Positions 16,013-25,700 of a stretch of 44,114 bases of DNA are shown here, piece after piece. The position numbers and the translations under genes were made by a program. The DNA is from Oligoflexia bacterium (GTDB taxonomy: Bacteria > Bdellovibrionota > UBA1018): positions 1 through 44,114 of the forward strand of contig CAITVN010000008.1 of assembly GCA_903895855.1 (NCBI GenBank), written 5' to 3'. The notes beneath the pieces are model-generated. The model made no database searches and had not been told where the DNA came from. It saw only the letters and a program-made list of their open reading frames with translations. The stretch's first letter is position 1, and each line of letters begins with the position of its first letter.

Positions 16013-19000
16013 ATGACACCAAAAAGCGCACAGGCCAATCGGGCTAAATTACTCAAAAACCTGCTTCAATCTCGAATTCTCGTTTTAGATGGAGCCATGG
16101 GCACCTCAATTCAAAATTTCAACCTAAAAGCAGAAGATTTCGGCGGAGACGAATACGAAGGGTGCAACGAGTACTTGGTCATCACCAAGCCGAGCGTCAT
16201 CGAATCGATTCACGCATCTTACCTAAAAGCCGGCTGTGACATCATCGAGACGAATACTTTTGGTGGCACGCCTCTGGTTCTTGATGAATACGGGCTTGGA
16301 GCCCAGGCTTTCAAAATCAACCAAGTGGCCGCCGAACTTGCCCGAAAAGTCGCCGACCAATACTCTACCCCAGACAAACCCCGATTTGTTGCGGGGTCAA
16401 TTGGTCCAACCACGAAAGCCATTTCGGTTACGGGTGGCATCACGTTTGAAGAGCTCATCGCCAACTTTAAGGCGCAAACAGAAGCCCTGATTGCGGGCGG
16501 TGTTGACTACCTACTTTTAGAGACCTGCCAAGACACCAGAAACATCAAAGCCGGACTCATCGGCATCGACCAAGCCCAAGAGAAATGTGGCACCGACCTG
16601 CCTATTGCGATCTCGGGCACGATCGAACCCATGGGCACTATGCTTGCGGGCCAAAGCATTGAGTCGCTCTACACTTCTGTTGAACACCGAGACCTCTTGT
16701 ACATCGGACTCAATTGCGCCACCGGCCCTGAGTTCATGACTGATCCTATTCGCTCGTTGGCTCAGGTTTCGCGATTTCCGGTAGCTTGTTTGCCCAATGC
16801 CGGCCTTCCTGATGAAAATGGGCATTACCTTGAAACCCCACAAATGCTCTCGAACGTTCTCTCACGATTCACTCAGTCGGGATGGGTTAATTTACTAGGC
16901 GGTTGCTGTGGCACTCAACCTGAGCACATCGCGGCTCTTGTGGTCTTAGCTGAAAAAGCCACACCTCGAACTCAATTCGGAGTTCAAAAATCAACCCTTT
17001 CAGGAGTTGATTTTCTTGAAATCACCGACGAAATGCGCCCGGTAATCGTCGGAGAAAGAACCAACGTCATTGGTAGCAAGAAATTCAAAACTCTGATCTA
17101 CGAAAATAAATTTGAGGAAGCCGCTGAACTCGCCCGCACCCAGATGAAAAATGGCGCCCAAATCATCGACGTTTGCTTAGCAAACCCCGATCGAAACGAA
17201 TTTGACGACATGAAGCGATTTTTTGAAATTGCCATCAAATCAGTGCGAGCGCCATTCATGATTGATTCGACCGACGAGAACGTCATCGCTATGGCTCTGA
17301 CTTATTGCCAAGGCAAATCGATCATTAACTCAATCAACCTCGAAGACGGCGAAGAGCGATTTGAAAAGGTTGTGCCCCTGGCTAAACGCTTCGGAGCCGC
17401 TTTGGTCGTCGGAACCATTGACGACGACAAACTGCAAGGAATGGGTGTTAGCCGACAACGAAAACTCGAAATCGCCGAACGCGAGTACGATCTTTTGACG
17501 AAGAAGTACGGAGTGGCGCCTGAAGATATTTATTGGGACCCTCTCGTGTTTCCGTGCGCAACCGGTGACGAACAGTACAAAGGCTCGGCCGTTGAAACCA
17601 TTGAAGGCCTGCGGCTGATCAAGCAGAAATGCCCAAAAACTCGCAGTGTTTTAGGTATTTCAAACGTCAGTTTTGGACTCCCCCAAGCCGGGCGCGAAGT
17701 TCTCAACTCAGTATTCCTGTACCATTGTGTCCAGGCCGGACTTGACCTCGCCATCGTGAACTCAGAAAAGCTCGTGCGCTACGCCGCGATTTCAGCTGAA
17801 GAAAAAAAATTGTCTGAAGACCTGCTTTTCTCTCGAACCCCTGACCCGGTAGCTGCTTTTGCCGCACACTTTCGAACGAAGAAAGTTGAAATCATTCAAA
17901 AAGCTAAACTGCCTCTACAAGAACGCCTTTCGGCCGCGATTGTAGAAGGCACTAAAGACGGGCTCATCGCTGACCTTGATGAAGCGATGAAAGAAAAGTC
18001 GCCTCTAGAAATCATCAATGGCCCCCTCATGAAAGGCATGGATGAGGTCGGAAGACTGTTTAATACCAATCAGCTCATTGTCGCTGAGGTGTTGCAAAGC
18101 GCGGAGGTCATGAAAACTGCAGTCACTCACCTTGAGCAATTCATGGAAAAAAAAGACACCTCGTCTTTAGGTAAAATGGTTCTCGCGACTGTCAAAGGCG
18201 ATGTGCACGATATCGGAAAAAACCTGGTCGACATTATTTTCTCAAACAACGGAATTAAAGTCATTAATCTGGGAATTAAAATTCCGCCAGAGCAACTCAT
18301 TGCCGCCATTCGCGAGCACAAACCTGATCTCGTCGGCTTGAGCGGGTTACTCGTCAAGTCTGCCCAGCAAATGGTCATCACTGCAGGCGACCTCACTAAA
18401 ACAAATATCACCGTGCCCATCATCTGCGGTGGCGCCGCGCTCTCTCAAAATTTCGTCGATCGACAGATCTCAGTCGCCTACAAAGACGGCACGGTCACTT
18501 ATGCCAAAGACGCCATGCACGGCCTTGAAATCGCGAAGTCGCTGCTTCACCCCGAGAAAAAACAAGGAGTGATTCGCGACATTAAGCTTCGACAAGAATC
18601 GCTACTCAATGCGCACCATGCAGCGATGGCAAAAGCGTCGCTCACTCCTGCGCCCGTGCTATCGACTGAACGTTCACCGCAAGTGCGCATCTTGACTGAC
18701 GGCGAGATCGTCAAGGCGCCTGACCTTGATCGACACGTACTCAAGAACACTCCCATTGAGATTCTTTACAAATACATCAATCCTCTCATGCTCTTTGGCA
18801 GACACCTCGGGGTTCCGGGCGCCCTGGCAAGGCAGCTTGATAAATTAAACGACGACCCCCTACTGCGAAAACACGTCGAGCGAGAAGACCCCAAGTCCTT
18901 TTCGATTTGGAAGGCCGTCGAAGACGTTAAGAAAAATCATTCATCGGTACTGATTCCTTCAGCCGTTTATCGCTATTTCAACGCCTCAAGTGACGGTCAT

Positions 19001-19579
19001 ACTAAACTCAAGGTTTTCGATAGCGGTAAGAACAACGTGCCAGTCGAATTTGAGTTTCCGAGACAACCCTCGGTCAATGGCCTTTGCATTGCTGACTACA
19101 TCAAACCGGCATCTGTTGCAGACCGGGCGCTACCTTACGACAACCTCGCATTTTTTGTGGTCTCGGTTGGTAAAGGAATTCGAAAAGAAGCCGAGTACCT
19201 AAAAGAAAAAGGCGAGTACTTGAAATCTCATGTGCTTCAAGCTCTTGCCCTTGAGACCGCAGAAGCCTACGCCGAATACTTGCACCAGCAAATTCGTCGC
19301 ACCTGGGGATTTCCTGACCCTCAAGACATGACCATGATGCAGCGATTTCAAGCTAAGTACCGCGGCAAGCGTTACTCATTCGGGTACCCGGCATGCCCGA
19401 GACTTGAAGACCAATCGGCACTCTTTAGCCTACTCAACCCTGAAGACATTGGCGTTTATCTAACCGAAGGATTTATGATGGAACCCGAGGCCAGCGTTTC
19501 GGCGATCGTGTTTCAGCATCCCGATGCGACTTACTTTTCAGTCGGCCAAGCCGGAGCCACTGAGCAGCGCGAAGCGTGA
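16013..19579 (+). CDS. metH: Cobalamin-dependent methionine synthase MetH
   Basis: The 1188-residue protein has the four MetH modules in order. The homocysteine-binding barrel (about 10-325) has zinc ligands C235 (GLNCATG) and C298/C299 (GGCCGT). The methyltetrahydrofolate pterin-binding barrel (about 340-610) has VGERTNVIGS and FMIDSTDENVI. The cobalamin cap and Rossmann domain (about 640-870) have DVHDIGKN, where H732 is the lower axial cobalt ligand. The C-terminal reactivation domain has RGKRYSFGYPACP, which binds S-adenosylmethionine. It transfers the methyl group of 5-methyl-THF to homocysteine. E. coli MetH is 1227 residues, so this is full length. No cobalamin or SAM riboswitch is apparent upstream. 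The final codons lie in a 21-base tandem duplication. Confidence 0.97.
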   Translation: MTPKSAQANRAKLLKNLLQSRILVLDGAMGTSIQNFNLKAEDFGGDEYEGCNEYLVITKPSVIESIHASYLKAGCDIIETNTFGGTPLVLDEYGLGAQAFKINQVAAELARKVADQYSTPDKPRFVAGSIGPTTKAISVTGGITFEELIANFKAQTEALIAGGVDYLLLETCQDTRNIKAGLIGIDQAQEKCGTDLPIAISGTIEPMGTMLAGQSIESLYTSVEHRDLLYIGLNCATGPEFMTDPIRSLAQVSRFPVACLPNAGLPDENGHYLETPQMLSNVLSRFTQSGWVNLLGGCCGTQPEHIAALVVLAEKATPRTQFGVQKSTLSGVDFLEITDEMRPVIVGERTNVIGSKKFKTLIYENKFEEAAELARTQMKNGAQIIDVCLANPDRNEFDDMKRFFEIAIKSVRAPFMIDSTDENVIAMALTYCQGKSIINSINLEDGEERFEKVVPLAKRFGAALVVGTIDDDKLQGMGVSRQRKLEIAEREYDLLTKKYGVAPEDIYWDPLVFPCATGDEQYKGSAVETIEGLRLIKQKCPKTRSVLGISNVSFGLPQAGREVLNSVFLYHCVQAGLDLAIVNSEKLVRYAAISAEEKKLSEDLLFSRTPDPVAAFAAHFRTKKVEIIQKAKLPLQERLSAAIVEGTKDGLIADLDEAMKEKSPLEIINGPLMKGMDEVGRLFNTNQLIVAEVLQSAEVMKTAVTHLEQFMEKKDTSSLGKMVLATVKGDVHDIGKNLVDIIFSNNGIKVINLGIKIPPEQLIAAIREHKPDLVGLSGLLVKSAQQMVITAGDLTKTNITVPIICGGAALSQNFVDRQISVAYKDGTVTYAKDAMHGLEIAKSLLHPEKKQGVIRDIKLRQESLLNAHHAAMAKASLTPAPVLSTERSPQVRILTDGEIVKAPDLDRHVLKNTPIEILYKYINPLMLFGRHLGVPGALARQLDKLNDDPLLRKHVEREDPKSFSIWKAVEDVKKNHSSVLIPSAVYRYFNASSDGHTKLKVFDSGKNNVPVEFEFPRQPSVNGLCIADYIKPASVADRALPYDNLAFFVVSVGKGIRKEAEYLKEKGEYLKSHVLQALALETAEAYAEYLHQQIRRTWGFPDPQDMTMMQRFQAKYRGKRYSFGYPACPRLEDQSALFSLLNPEDIGVYLTEGFMMEPEASVSAIVFQHPDATYFSVGQAGATEQREA

Positions 19580-19601
19580 AATGACCAGCGCGAAGCGTGA
19601 A
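19565..19601 (+). repeat. 21-base tandem duplication at the end of metH
   Basis: CAGCGCGAAGCGTGAA occurs at 19565-19580 and again at 19586-19601, a period of 21 bases. The first copy contains the last four metH codons and its TGA stop; the second is non-coding. The duplication lies just outside element B and could be a slippage scar. Confidence 0.8.
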
Positions 19602-19619
19602 TAGGTACTTGACGTAAAC

Positions 19620-19917
19620 TAGCTAGTGAATTGAGAATTTTTTGCCAAGGTTTCTCATGGGGCTTTGTAAAAAGACATTCCGCAGCCATATGGTATCGGC
19701 ACTAGTAGTTTTTAAGTGGTGAGCGTGGTTAGAACTCCATTTTTGCTCCGCAAATATCCTATTTTCTTGCTTTCGGCATCCATGCCTCGCAAGAGTCGCA
19801 AAACTGGAGTTCTATCCACGCTCACCACTTAAAAAATACCGGCTAATACTAAGGCGAGGACGTCTTTGTCGAAGGCCCATGAGAAACCTTGGCAAAAAAT
19901 TCTCAAATCACTAACTG
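19620..19917. repeat. Giant palindromic element B (same family as element A)
   Basis: This 298-base imperfect palindrome lies between the convergent metH stop (19579) and the penicillin-acylase gene stop (19964). The outer stem is 19620-19661 with 19876-19917, 39/42 bp, of which 31 bp are perfect. The inner stem is 19709-19746 with 19798-19835, 36/38 bp. The internal loop between them carries TCCGCAGCC (19679-19687) facing GGCGAGGACGT (19853-19863), identical to element A. The apex holds TCGGCATCCATGCCTCGC (19773-19790) inside a hairpin closed by CTTGC/GCAAG. The stems are unrelated in sequence to those of element A except for a short TAG[G/A]ACTC. Element B lacks the outermost stem of element A. 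It has no ORF, IS end or T-tract terminator. Confidence 0.9.
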
Positions 19918-19963
19918 GGCCACCTCAAGTGCCAATGCAAGGCAGCCGAGATCTAACCCTCAA

Positions 19964-22447
19964 CTACTTCAACACGATGCGCTCTTTGTAATCAGAGTCA
20001 GCCGCCGGAAAAACGCGCTTTTCTAGCCGACACTCGCTCCACGCCCGCCAAGCCGAAGATTGCGATTCAAAATCGCGAGAATCGAGATCAGCATTTGGCC
20101 CAGCGAGCTGGGCGTAAACCACCGGAGGTGAACTCATGTCGACGATCAGTCGGTGCGAAGCTCCATCGGTGTGATCAAACTCGTGATTCACTTGCTTAGA
20201 ACTTCCGGGATTAATGCTATTGTCATCACCCACCGTGGCCAGCGATTTGTCTTCAGCCAGTCGATCTGAATCAATGAGCGATCGAAAACGCGCACGATGA
20301 ATTTCACCCCAGGGTTTCAAGTCTTCTACTTTTGAAACCCGTAAATACGCCATCGCGTGGTCGATTGAATTTTCAACTGCGCTCTTATCAACAGCCAAAG
20401 CAGGCTTGCTTTTTTCACCGGACTGGCTCGATAAAGCGCCGAGGGCTCTAAACAACGAAGAATCGTTAAGAGATCCCGCAAATTTTAAATCGTTGACCAA
20501 GGCTCGGTAAAAGCCGCAAATCAGGCACTCTTTAGACATTTTTAAATCCCACAGAGATAAAAGCTTCAAAAACGGCAACTGGGCCGGTTTGGCATCAGAA
20601 AGGTCTAACTTAAACAGGCCCAATATTTTTGGAATCAAAAACCGTGATTCAACAGCTGTAGAATCACATTGAATTTGTGAGACCGACTCTACCGTATGGC
20701 CTTTTTGTCGACTCATTCCAGCTGAGGCGGTCAATAACGACTCAATTTCAAATGCCCGAAGACTTGGCGAATTAGCAAACCCACCAAAAAAAGCAGAATC
20801 TTTTGGCCATTGCCGGTTGTTCGCCGTCGCCACATAACCCCGATCAGGGTTTAGCACATGAGGCATTTCACTGGGTGACAAATACTCTATCATTTTTTTT
20901 GCTTTATTTTCGTCTTTGGTAAATCCACCAAAACCCACTCGATCAATGGCTAAACGCTTCGGAATTTTTCCGACTGCACGGTACCCAATGTTTCCGCCGG
21001 TATCGGCGAACACAAAATTCCAAGTAGGAACCTGCAGGTGTTGAAACAACTCATCAGCGGCTACAGCAGAATTCACTTTAATCAAATCGAGCAGACCCGA
21101 AAAATCCTTGGCCTCAAGATCGAAAGCCGACCACTTTAACAAAAGAGCATTACCCTTGGCAGAACGAATCGGCAGAATAGGCAATCGAGCAATTGTGCCC
21201 GTCACGGGCCGGGTGGTTTGAAAAGACTTGAACTGCATCGGAAAGCGAAACATTCCAAACTTAATCCAAAGCCGCGGCCAATGTTTTTCAGAGTTCTCGA
21301 CCAACTCACTGGTCAGCGGCAATTCGTAAACGTCAGCCACATCTAAGTAGGCATTGGTCAAACCCCATGCCACATTGCGGTTCGCACCACTCACGATCGC
21401 AGGTACCCCAGGCAACGTAGCGCCAATCGCATCGTATCCGGGTAAGTCACCAGACGGCGCAACTTGCACATTCACCCAATGCCAAAAAGGCGGGTGTTTC
21501 AAGCCCAAATGCGGATCATTAGCTACCATCGCTCTTTTTGTCTGTGTTCTTGAACCCGCCAAAACCCAATTATTTGAACCCGTTTGTTCATCTGCGACGA
21601 GGCCATAGTCGCGAACATTTTTCTCTAAAACAGCCCAATCGTTAAGTGAAGAAGTCGCCAGACCAACGGCTGAACTCCGCTCGGCTATCTGTGGTATCCA
21701 TATTTGAGCACTCAGAGACGCTTTCTTTTTTACTTTCGCGTCGGCTGCCATCGGGTATTCGCCGACCTTCAAGACCGTAGTATCCCACGGCGTTTGCTCG
21801 TCAGAATAAGCAACGGGTGCAGAATCGCCATAGAGTTCTATTTGTTTTTCTTGTAAAAATTCAGTTTCAAATGACTTTTTCGTTTGATCAAAACTCTGAA
21901 GCAAAGCCAATAAAAACACATCGTGTGGACGCCAAGCGAGTGGTTTCACTCCGAGCTTTCGCCACTCATGACCGTCACTTGCAGACAACCCCACATTCAT
22001 GCCGTACCCGTAGGCAGTGAGCTTGCGTTTCATGACTTCATCGCTACTTTGAAACAATGCGAGAGCCCGTTTTTCAAGCTCAAGGGTTCGCAACAAAAAA
22101 TCTTCTTTTATGCTTTGAAATCCCAAGATTTCAGAGCGCCTTCCGAGCGCTATTCGTTTCAAGTAGTCAACCTGAACCCCTCGCTCAAAGCCATGCAAAT
22201 AACCAAGACACGCAAACCCCTCGAACTCATTACGAGCCTTCACATGCGAAACACCCTGATCATCTTTGAAATAACCGCACTCAAACTTACCAGTTAAGTT
22301 GATGTATTCTGATTGGGTAGCCAGCGCAGTACGGGGTGATTGCGAGTTCAAATCGATCAATGCCCAAAGCTGAACGATCATGAGTAGAATACCAAAACCA
22401 AAAAGTGGCCGACGAACCCAAGGTGAATTCCAAAATTGTTTTGTCAT
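19964..22447 (-). CDS. Penicillin acylase family (S45) N-terminal nucleophile amidohydrolase
   Basis: The 827-residue precursor has an N-terminal hydrophobic segment (about 14-32) that is an uncleaved anchor or signal. The alpha-chain region follows, then the autocatalytic site TGSNNW with S291 as the new N-terminal nucleophile of the beta chain. NDPHLGLKHPPFWHWVNVQ after it is the conserved strand next to the active site. S45 members hydrolyse amide bonds of penicillins, acyl-homoserine lactones and related N-acyl compounds; the substrate here is unknown. The gene starts 7 bases downstream of the phoR stop on the same strand, so it is probably the last gene of the pst-pho operon and phosphate-regulated (inference). 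Its 3' end faces element B. Confidence 0.88.
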   Translation of the reverse strand: MTKQFWNSPWVRRPLFGFGILLMIVQLWALIDLNSQSPRTALATQSEYINLTGKFECGYFKDDQGVSHVKARNEFEGFACLGYLHGFERGVQVDYLKRIALGRRSEILGFQSIKEDFLLRTLELEKRALALFQSSDEVMKRKLTAYGYGMNVGLSASDGHEWRKLGVKPLAWRPHDVFLLALLQSFDQTKKSFETEFLQEKQIELYGDSAPVAYSDEQTPWDTTVLKVGEYPMAADAKVKKKASLSAQIWIPQIAERSSAVGLATSSLNDWAVLEKNVRDYGLVADEQTGSNNWVLAGSRTQTKRAMVANDPHLGLKHPPFWHWVNVQVAPSGDLPGYDAIGATLPGVPAIVSGANRNVAWGLTNAYLDVADVYELPLTSELVENSEKHWPRLWIKFGMFRFPMQFKSFQTTRPVTGTIARLPILPIRSAKGNALLLKWSAFDLEAKDFSGLLDLIKVNSAVAADELFQHLQVPTWNFVFADTGGNIGYRAVGKIPKRLAIDRVGFGGFTKDENKAKKMIEYLSPSEMPHVLNPDRGYVATANNRQWPKDSAFFGGFANSPSLRAFEIESLLTASAGMSRQKGHTVESVSQIQCDSTAVESRFLIPKILGLFKLDLSDAKPAQLPFLKLLSLWDLKMSKECLICGFYRALVNDLKFAGSLNDSSLFRALGALSSQSGEKSKPALAVDKSAVENSIDHAMAYLRVSKVEDLKPWGEIHRARFRSLIDSDRLAEDKSLATVGDDNSINPGSSKQVNHEFDHTDGASHRLIVDMSSPPVVYAQLAGPNADLDSRDFESQSSAWRAWSECRLEKRVFPAADSDYKERIVLK

Positions 22448-22453
22448 TAAAAC

Positions 22454-24286
22454 CTAAATTGCTTTGGTTTCTGGGTTCTCGCAATAAGGAAATTCGCAAA
22501 TAAATTCGGCCCCTCTACCTAGCTCGCTCTTAACCCATGCACGACCGCCGTGAACAAGCATCGAATGTTTCACAATCGCTAGCCCAAGGCCCGTGCCGCC
22601 AAGTTCTCGCGAGCGGGCTTTATCGACTCGGTAAAACCGCTCAAACAACCGAGCTTGGTGTTCAGGCGCAATTCCAGGGCCAGAATCCTTAACGATTAAA
22701 GTGAAGGTAGGCCCTTTATCATCCAGCCTCACCACGTCCCACTGAATTTTTGTAATCCCCGAAGGTGGAGTGTACTTAATCGCATTATCGAGCAAATTGG
22801 TGAGTACCTGCTCTACTCGATGAGAATCGGCAAAAAGCATTTTTTCGCGAGCCGCTTCGCTCACAATCAACTGCAGCGAAATCTTTTTCTCATCACACTT
22901 TTTCTGAAGCCGGTCGATCACTCTTTGCGTGAGGGATTCAACCAAGAACTCCTCACGGTGAAGCGCAACCCCCGAGTCAAGGCTCGACAGATCAAGAAGG
23001 TCATTGATCAAGGTCACCAATCTTTGAATATTTTTTTCGATCACGGCCAAATAGCGGTCGACTTGTTCATATTCGCCCCGCCTAAAATCTGCAGCCAACG
23101 TTTCAGCATATCCTTGAATCGAAGTGAGAGGAGTACGCAACTCATGCGAAACATTTGCCACAAAATCAATGCGCACTTTTTCGGTCTTTCGAACCTCGGT
23201 GATGTCATGAAACACAATCGCAACGCCATAAACGGTGTCATCAGAAGCAAACAGCGGAGTAAACGCCACGGCAAAACGTTTTTGCAGCGAATCTTGCCCC
23301 GTGAGTTCAATCTCAACTGACTTCGGAGTCAACTCACTCAGGCATTCTTGAAATGCATGAACCATCGCGGGGTCACGAAATCGTTCAATAAAAATCGTGA
23401 AAATTTCTCCGAAGGTAGCCACATAAGGGGCATTAAAAAATAAAGGATGGCCCTCGGTGTCTACGGCCAAAATAGCCTCTTGGAGAGCGCAAAGCACCCC
23501 TTCTAATTCTTCACGCTCTCGAAGCAACCAATCATTTTTTTCGCGCAAATTTTGCTCGAGTTCATGAATAGACGTCTCAAGCTCTGACCACTCACCGACT
23601 TCGTCATCAACGTCTTCAAGCTGTGGGTCATTCGCATAGGTCACCTCTTCATTCACCAGATTTGTCATTCGCAGTAAGGCACGACCTAAAGCACTTGTCC
23701 AACGAAGTGAAAGCCAAACCAAGGCCCCCATCAATGCTAAGCTTAAGAGTAAGAACACCCCAAATAATGCGCGATCAAGATTAGCGAGCGATTGTTCAAG
23801 GTTCTCTAAATGAAGGGCCAATCGCACCACGTAGCGCTCGTCGTGCAGTTGACTCATGACTAACCAAGAACCGTGAGCGAGCTCAATCACTTTCTGCCCC
23901 CGCCCCTGGTCAATTGCCTGCATCACGTCAGAGCCTTGAAAAGGATTTTGCATTTCAATATTTGAACTGATTCCCGCTTGACTACCTTCCGACACCACCA
24001 TTTTAGTACAAATCACGTGCTGAGTCTTTAGGTCGATCAGTGTGAACTTGAGCTCACCTTTCGACGAGAGCTTTTTTGAAGCCTCATCGCACCACTTCGA
24101 ATCGACGCGGTACTCTTCAAGTGCTGGCCACCAAGTTTCAGCAGTTTGGCGAATAAAATCTCTACGGTAGACTGAATGCACCGTGAAACCGGCTAGGCCT
24201 GACAAACCAACGACTATCACCAGCTGAATGAAGAAGATGCGGGTGAATAATTTCCAGGGAAACGTGCCTCGATCCGAATTTTTCAT
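22454..24286 (-). CDS. phoR: Phosphate-regulon sensor histidine kinase PhoR
   Basis: The 610-residue protein has TM1 (about 16-38), a periplasmic domain (about 40-170), TM2 (about 172-194), a HAMP-like linker, then a PAS domain (about 260-365). The kinase core begins VANVSHELRTPLTSIQGYAETL, with H381 as the phosphorylated residue. The N box (NLLDNAIKYTPPSG), G1 (DSGPGI) and G2 (GTGLGLAIVKHS) of the ATPase domain are all present. PhoR phosphorylates PhoB when phosphate is low. E. coli PhoR lacks a large periplasmic domain, whereas this one has about 130 residues, more like Gram-positive PhoR/WalK. The start overlaps the phoB stop (ATGA), so the two are translationally coupled. Confidence 0.93.
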   Translation of the reverse strand: MKNSDRGTFPWKLFTRIFFIQLVIVVGLSGLAGFTVHSVYRRDFIRQTAETWWPALEEYRVDSKWCDEASKKLSSKGELKFTLIDLKTQHVICTKMVVSEGSQAGISSNIEMQNPFQGSDVMQAIDQGRGQKVIELAHGSWLVMSQLHDERYVVRLALHLENLEQSLANLDRALFGVFLLLSLALMGALVWLSLRWTSALGRALLRMTNLVNEEVTYANDPQLEDVDDEVGEWSELETSIHELEQNLREKNDWLLREREELEGVLCALQEAILAVDTEGHPLFFNAPYVATFGEIFTIFIERFRDPAMVHAFQECLSELTPKSVEIELTGQDSLQKRFAVAFTPLFASDDTVYGVAIVFHDITEVRKTEKVRIDFVANVSHELRTPLTSIQGYAETLAADFRRGEYEQVDRYLAVIEKNIQRLVTLINDLLDLSSLDSGVALHREEFLVESLTQRVIDRLQKKCDEKKISLQLIVSEAAREKMLFADSHRVEQVLTNLLDNAIKYTPPSGITKIQWDVVRLDDKGPTFTLIVKDSGPGIAPEHQARLFERFYRVDKARSRELGGTGLGLAIVKHSMLVHGGRAWVKSELGRGAEFICEFPYCENPETKAI

Positions 24287-25023
24287 TTTTCAACCGCCTC
24301 TGCATTCTCTCCACCCTTAACACCAACTTCGCTTTCACTGGCAAGCGAAACGCGGTAGCCAACCCCTCGCACCGTTTCAATTAAACTACCATGGGCGCCT
24401 AATTTTTTTCTCAGAGCATGAATGTGGGTATCAATTGCGCGATCAATCACAGAAATTCCCTCACCTTGAACTAATTGAATCAATTGATCTCTCGTTAAAA
24501 CGCGGTCTGAATTCTGAAATAACGCTCGCAACAACTTAAACTCATTAGGAGTCAGCTCTAAAACCGAATTCTGAATTTTCACCTCGGCTCTCGCCCAATC
24601 AATTTGCAGATCACCCGAAAAAGAGGTCTTAACTGAATTCGCTTCTCGAAGCCGCTCAGTTCGCCGCAAAAGAGCACGAATTCTGGCGATTAAAACATTC
24701 GAATGATAGGGCTTGGTTAGAAAATCGTCAGCGCCAGTTTCAAGACCTTCGACAATGTCTTTATTTTCAACCCGCGCGGTTAACATCAACACCGGTCCTA
24801 CATATTGAATCGGTGAACGTCTGATTTCGCGCAGTACTTCGAGACCAGAGAGCCTGGGCAACATCCAATCTAAAACAAGCAGATCAAATTTCTTTGAACG
24901 AAAAGCTTCGACTGCTGACTCACCGTCACAGACTGACGACACTTGAAACTGAGCCCGTTCAAGCTGCATCACTAAGAGTTCTCGAATATCGGTTTCGTCT
25001 TCGACGACTAAGATTGATTTCAC
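24283..25023 (-). CDS. phoB: Phosphate-regulon response regulator PhoB
   Basis: The 246-residue OmpR/PhoB-type regulator has a receiver domain with acidic E8/D9, the phosphoacceptor D52 in VLDWMLPRLSG and the lysine in FLTKPYHS. The DNA-binding winged helix (about 130-232) contains LTPNEFKLLRALFQNSDRVL and VRGVGYRVS. The last about 14 residues (SEVGVKGGENAEAVEK) extend past the usual end. It binds Pho boxes as a dimer; a candidate site lies upstream of pstS. The gene begins 10 bases after the phoU stop and overlaps phoR by 4 bases. Confidence 0.95.
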   Translation of the reverse strand: MKSILVVEDETDIRELLVMQLERAQFQVSSVCDGESAVEAFRSKKFDLLVLDWMLPRLSGLEVLREIRRSPIQYVGPVLMLTARVENKDIVEGLETGADDFLTKPYHSNVLIARIRALLRRTERLREANSVKTSFSGDLQIDWARAEVKIQNSVLELTPNEFKLLRALFQNSDRVLTRDQLIQLVQGEGISVIDRAIDTHIHALRKKLGAHGSLIETVRGVGYRVSLASESEVGVKGGENAEAVEK

Positions 25024-25033
25024 TAGGGTTAAC

Positions 25034-25696
25034 CTATGGCCTTGCTATTCCACGATGCCGAATATCTACTCCGTTTAGGGCAAAAATGACGTCTTCGGCA
25101 ATGTTGGTGGCGTGATCGCCGATGCGCTCAAGATTTCTTGCCACCAAGATCAAATTCAACCCTCGCTCAACATTCTCGGGCGATTGCTTCATCACGCCGA
25201 GCAGATCAAGAAATATTTTCTGTTTAAGCTGGTCAACCTCATCATCGCACTCAAGCACTAACTGAGCTTGCTTTTCGTCAAGCTTAACAAAAGCATCGAG
25301 GGCCGCTCGTACCATGACTCGCACCCGCTCGGCCATGATCGGTATATCTACCAAGGGTTTCAGCTCAGGCCATGCGAGATAATACTCACCGTTATGTGAA
25401 ATATTGACCGCTTGATCGCCCATGCGCTCAAGGTCAGCATTGATTTTAATCACTGCAATAATTAGTCGCAAATCGGCCGCCATCGGCGACTGCCTAGCCA
25501 GCAAATTCACACAGGCGTTATCAACCTCGACATGCGATCGGTTGATTTCAGCTTCAAGCGCGTACACTTCTTTAAACCGCGACAAATCTCGCAGAAGTAG
25601 CGCCTGGGTCGCGTGCTCAACTGATTTTTCAACCGCACCGCCCATGGCCAATAATTTTTCTTTTAACTGTGATAATTCGGCATCTAAATGTCTCAT
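25034..25696 (-). CDS. phoU: Phosphate signalling protein PhoU
   Basis: The 220-residue all-helical protein has the two PhoU repeats. Each holds a conserved E/DxxxD-type metal cluster region, seen as INADLERMGDQAVNISHNGEYYL and VARNLERIGDHATNIAEDVIFAL. PhoU connects the Pst transporter to PhoR and prevents PhoB activation when phosphate is plentiful. The frame continues upstream to 25783 inside pstB. I chose ATG 25696, which is 4 bases after the pstB stop, because it matches the usual start (MRHLDAELSQLKEKLL) and has GGGAGG about 9 bases upstream. Confidence 0.94.
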   Translation of the reverse strand: MRHLDAELSQLKEKLLAMGGAVEKSVEHATQALLLRDLSRFKEVYALEAEINRSHVEVDNACVNLLARQSPMAADLRLIIAVIKINADLERMGDQAVNISHNGEYYLAWPELKPLVDIPIMAERVRVMVRAALDAFVKLDEKQAQLVLECDDEVDQLKQKIFLDLLGVMKQSPENVERGLNLILVARNLERIGDHATNIAEDVIFALNGVDIRHRGIARP

Positions 25697-25700
25697 GAAT

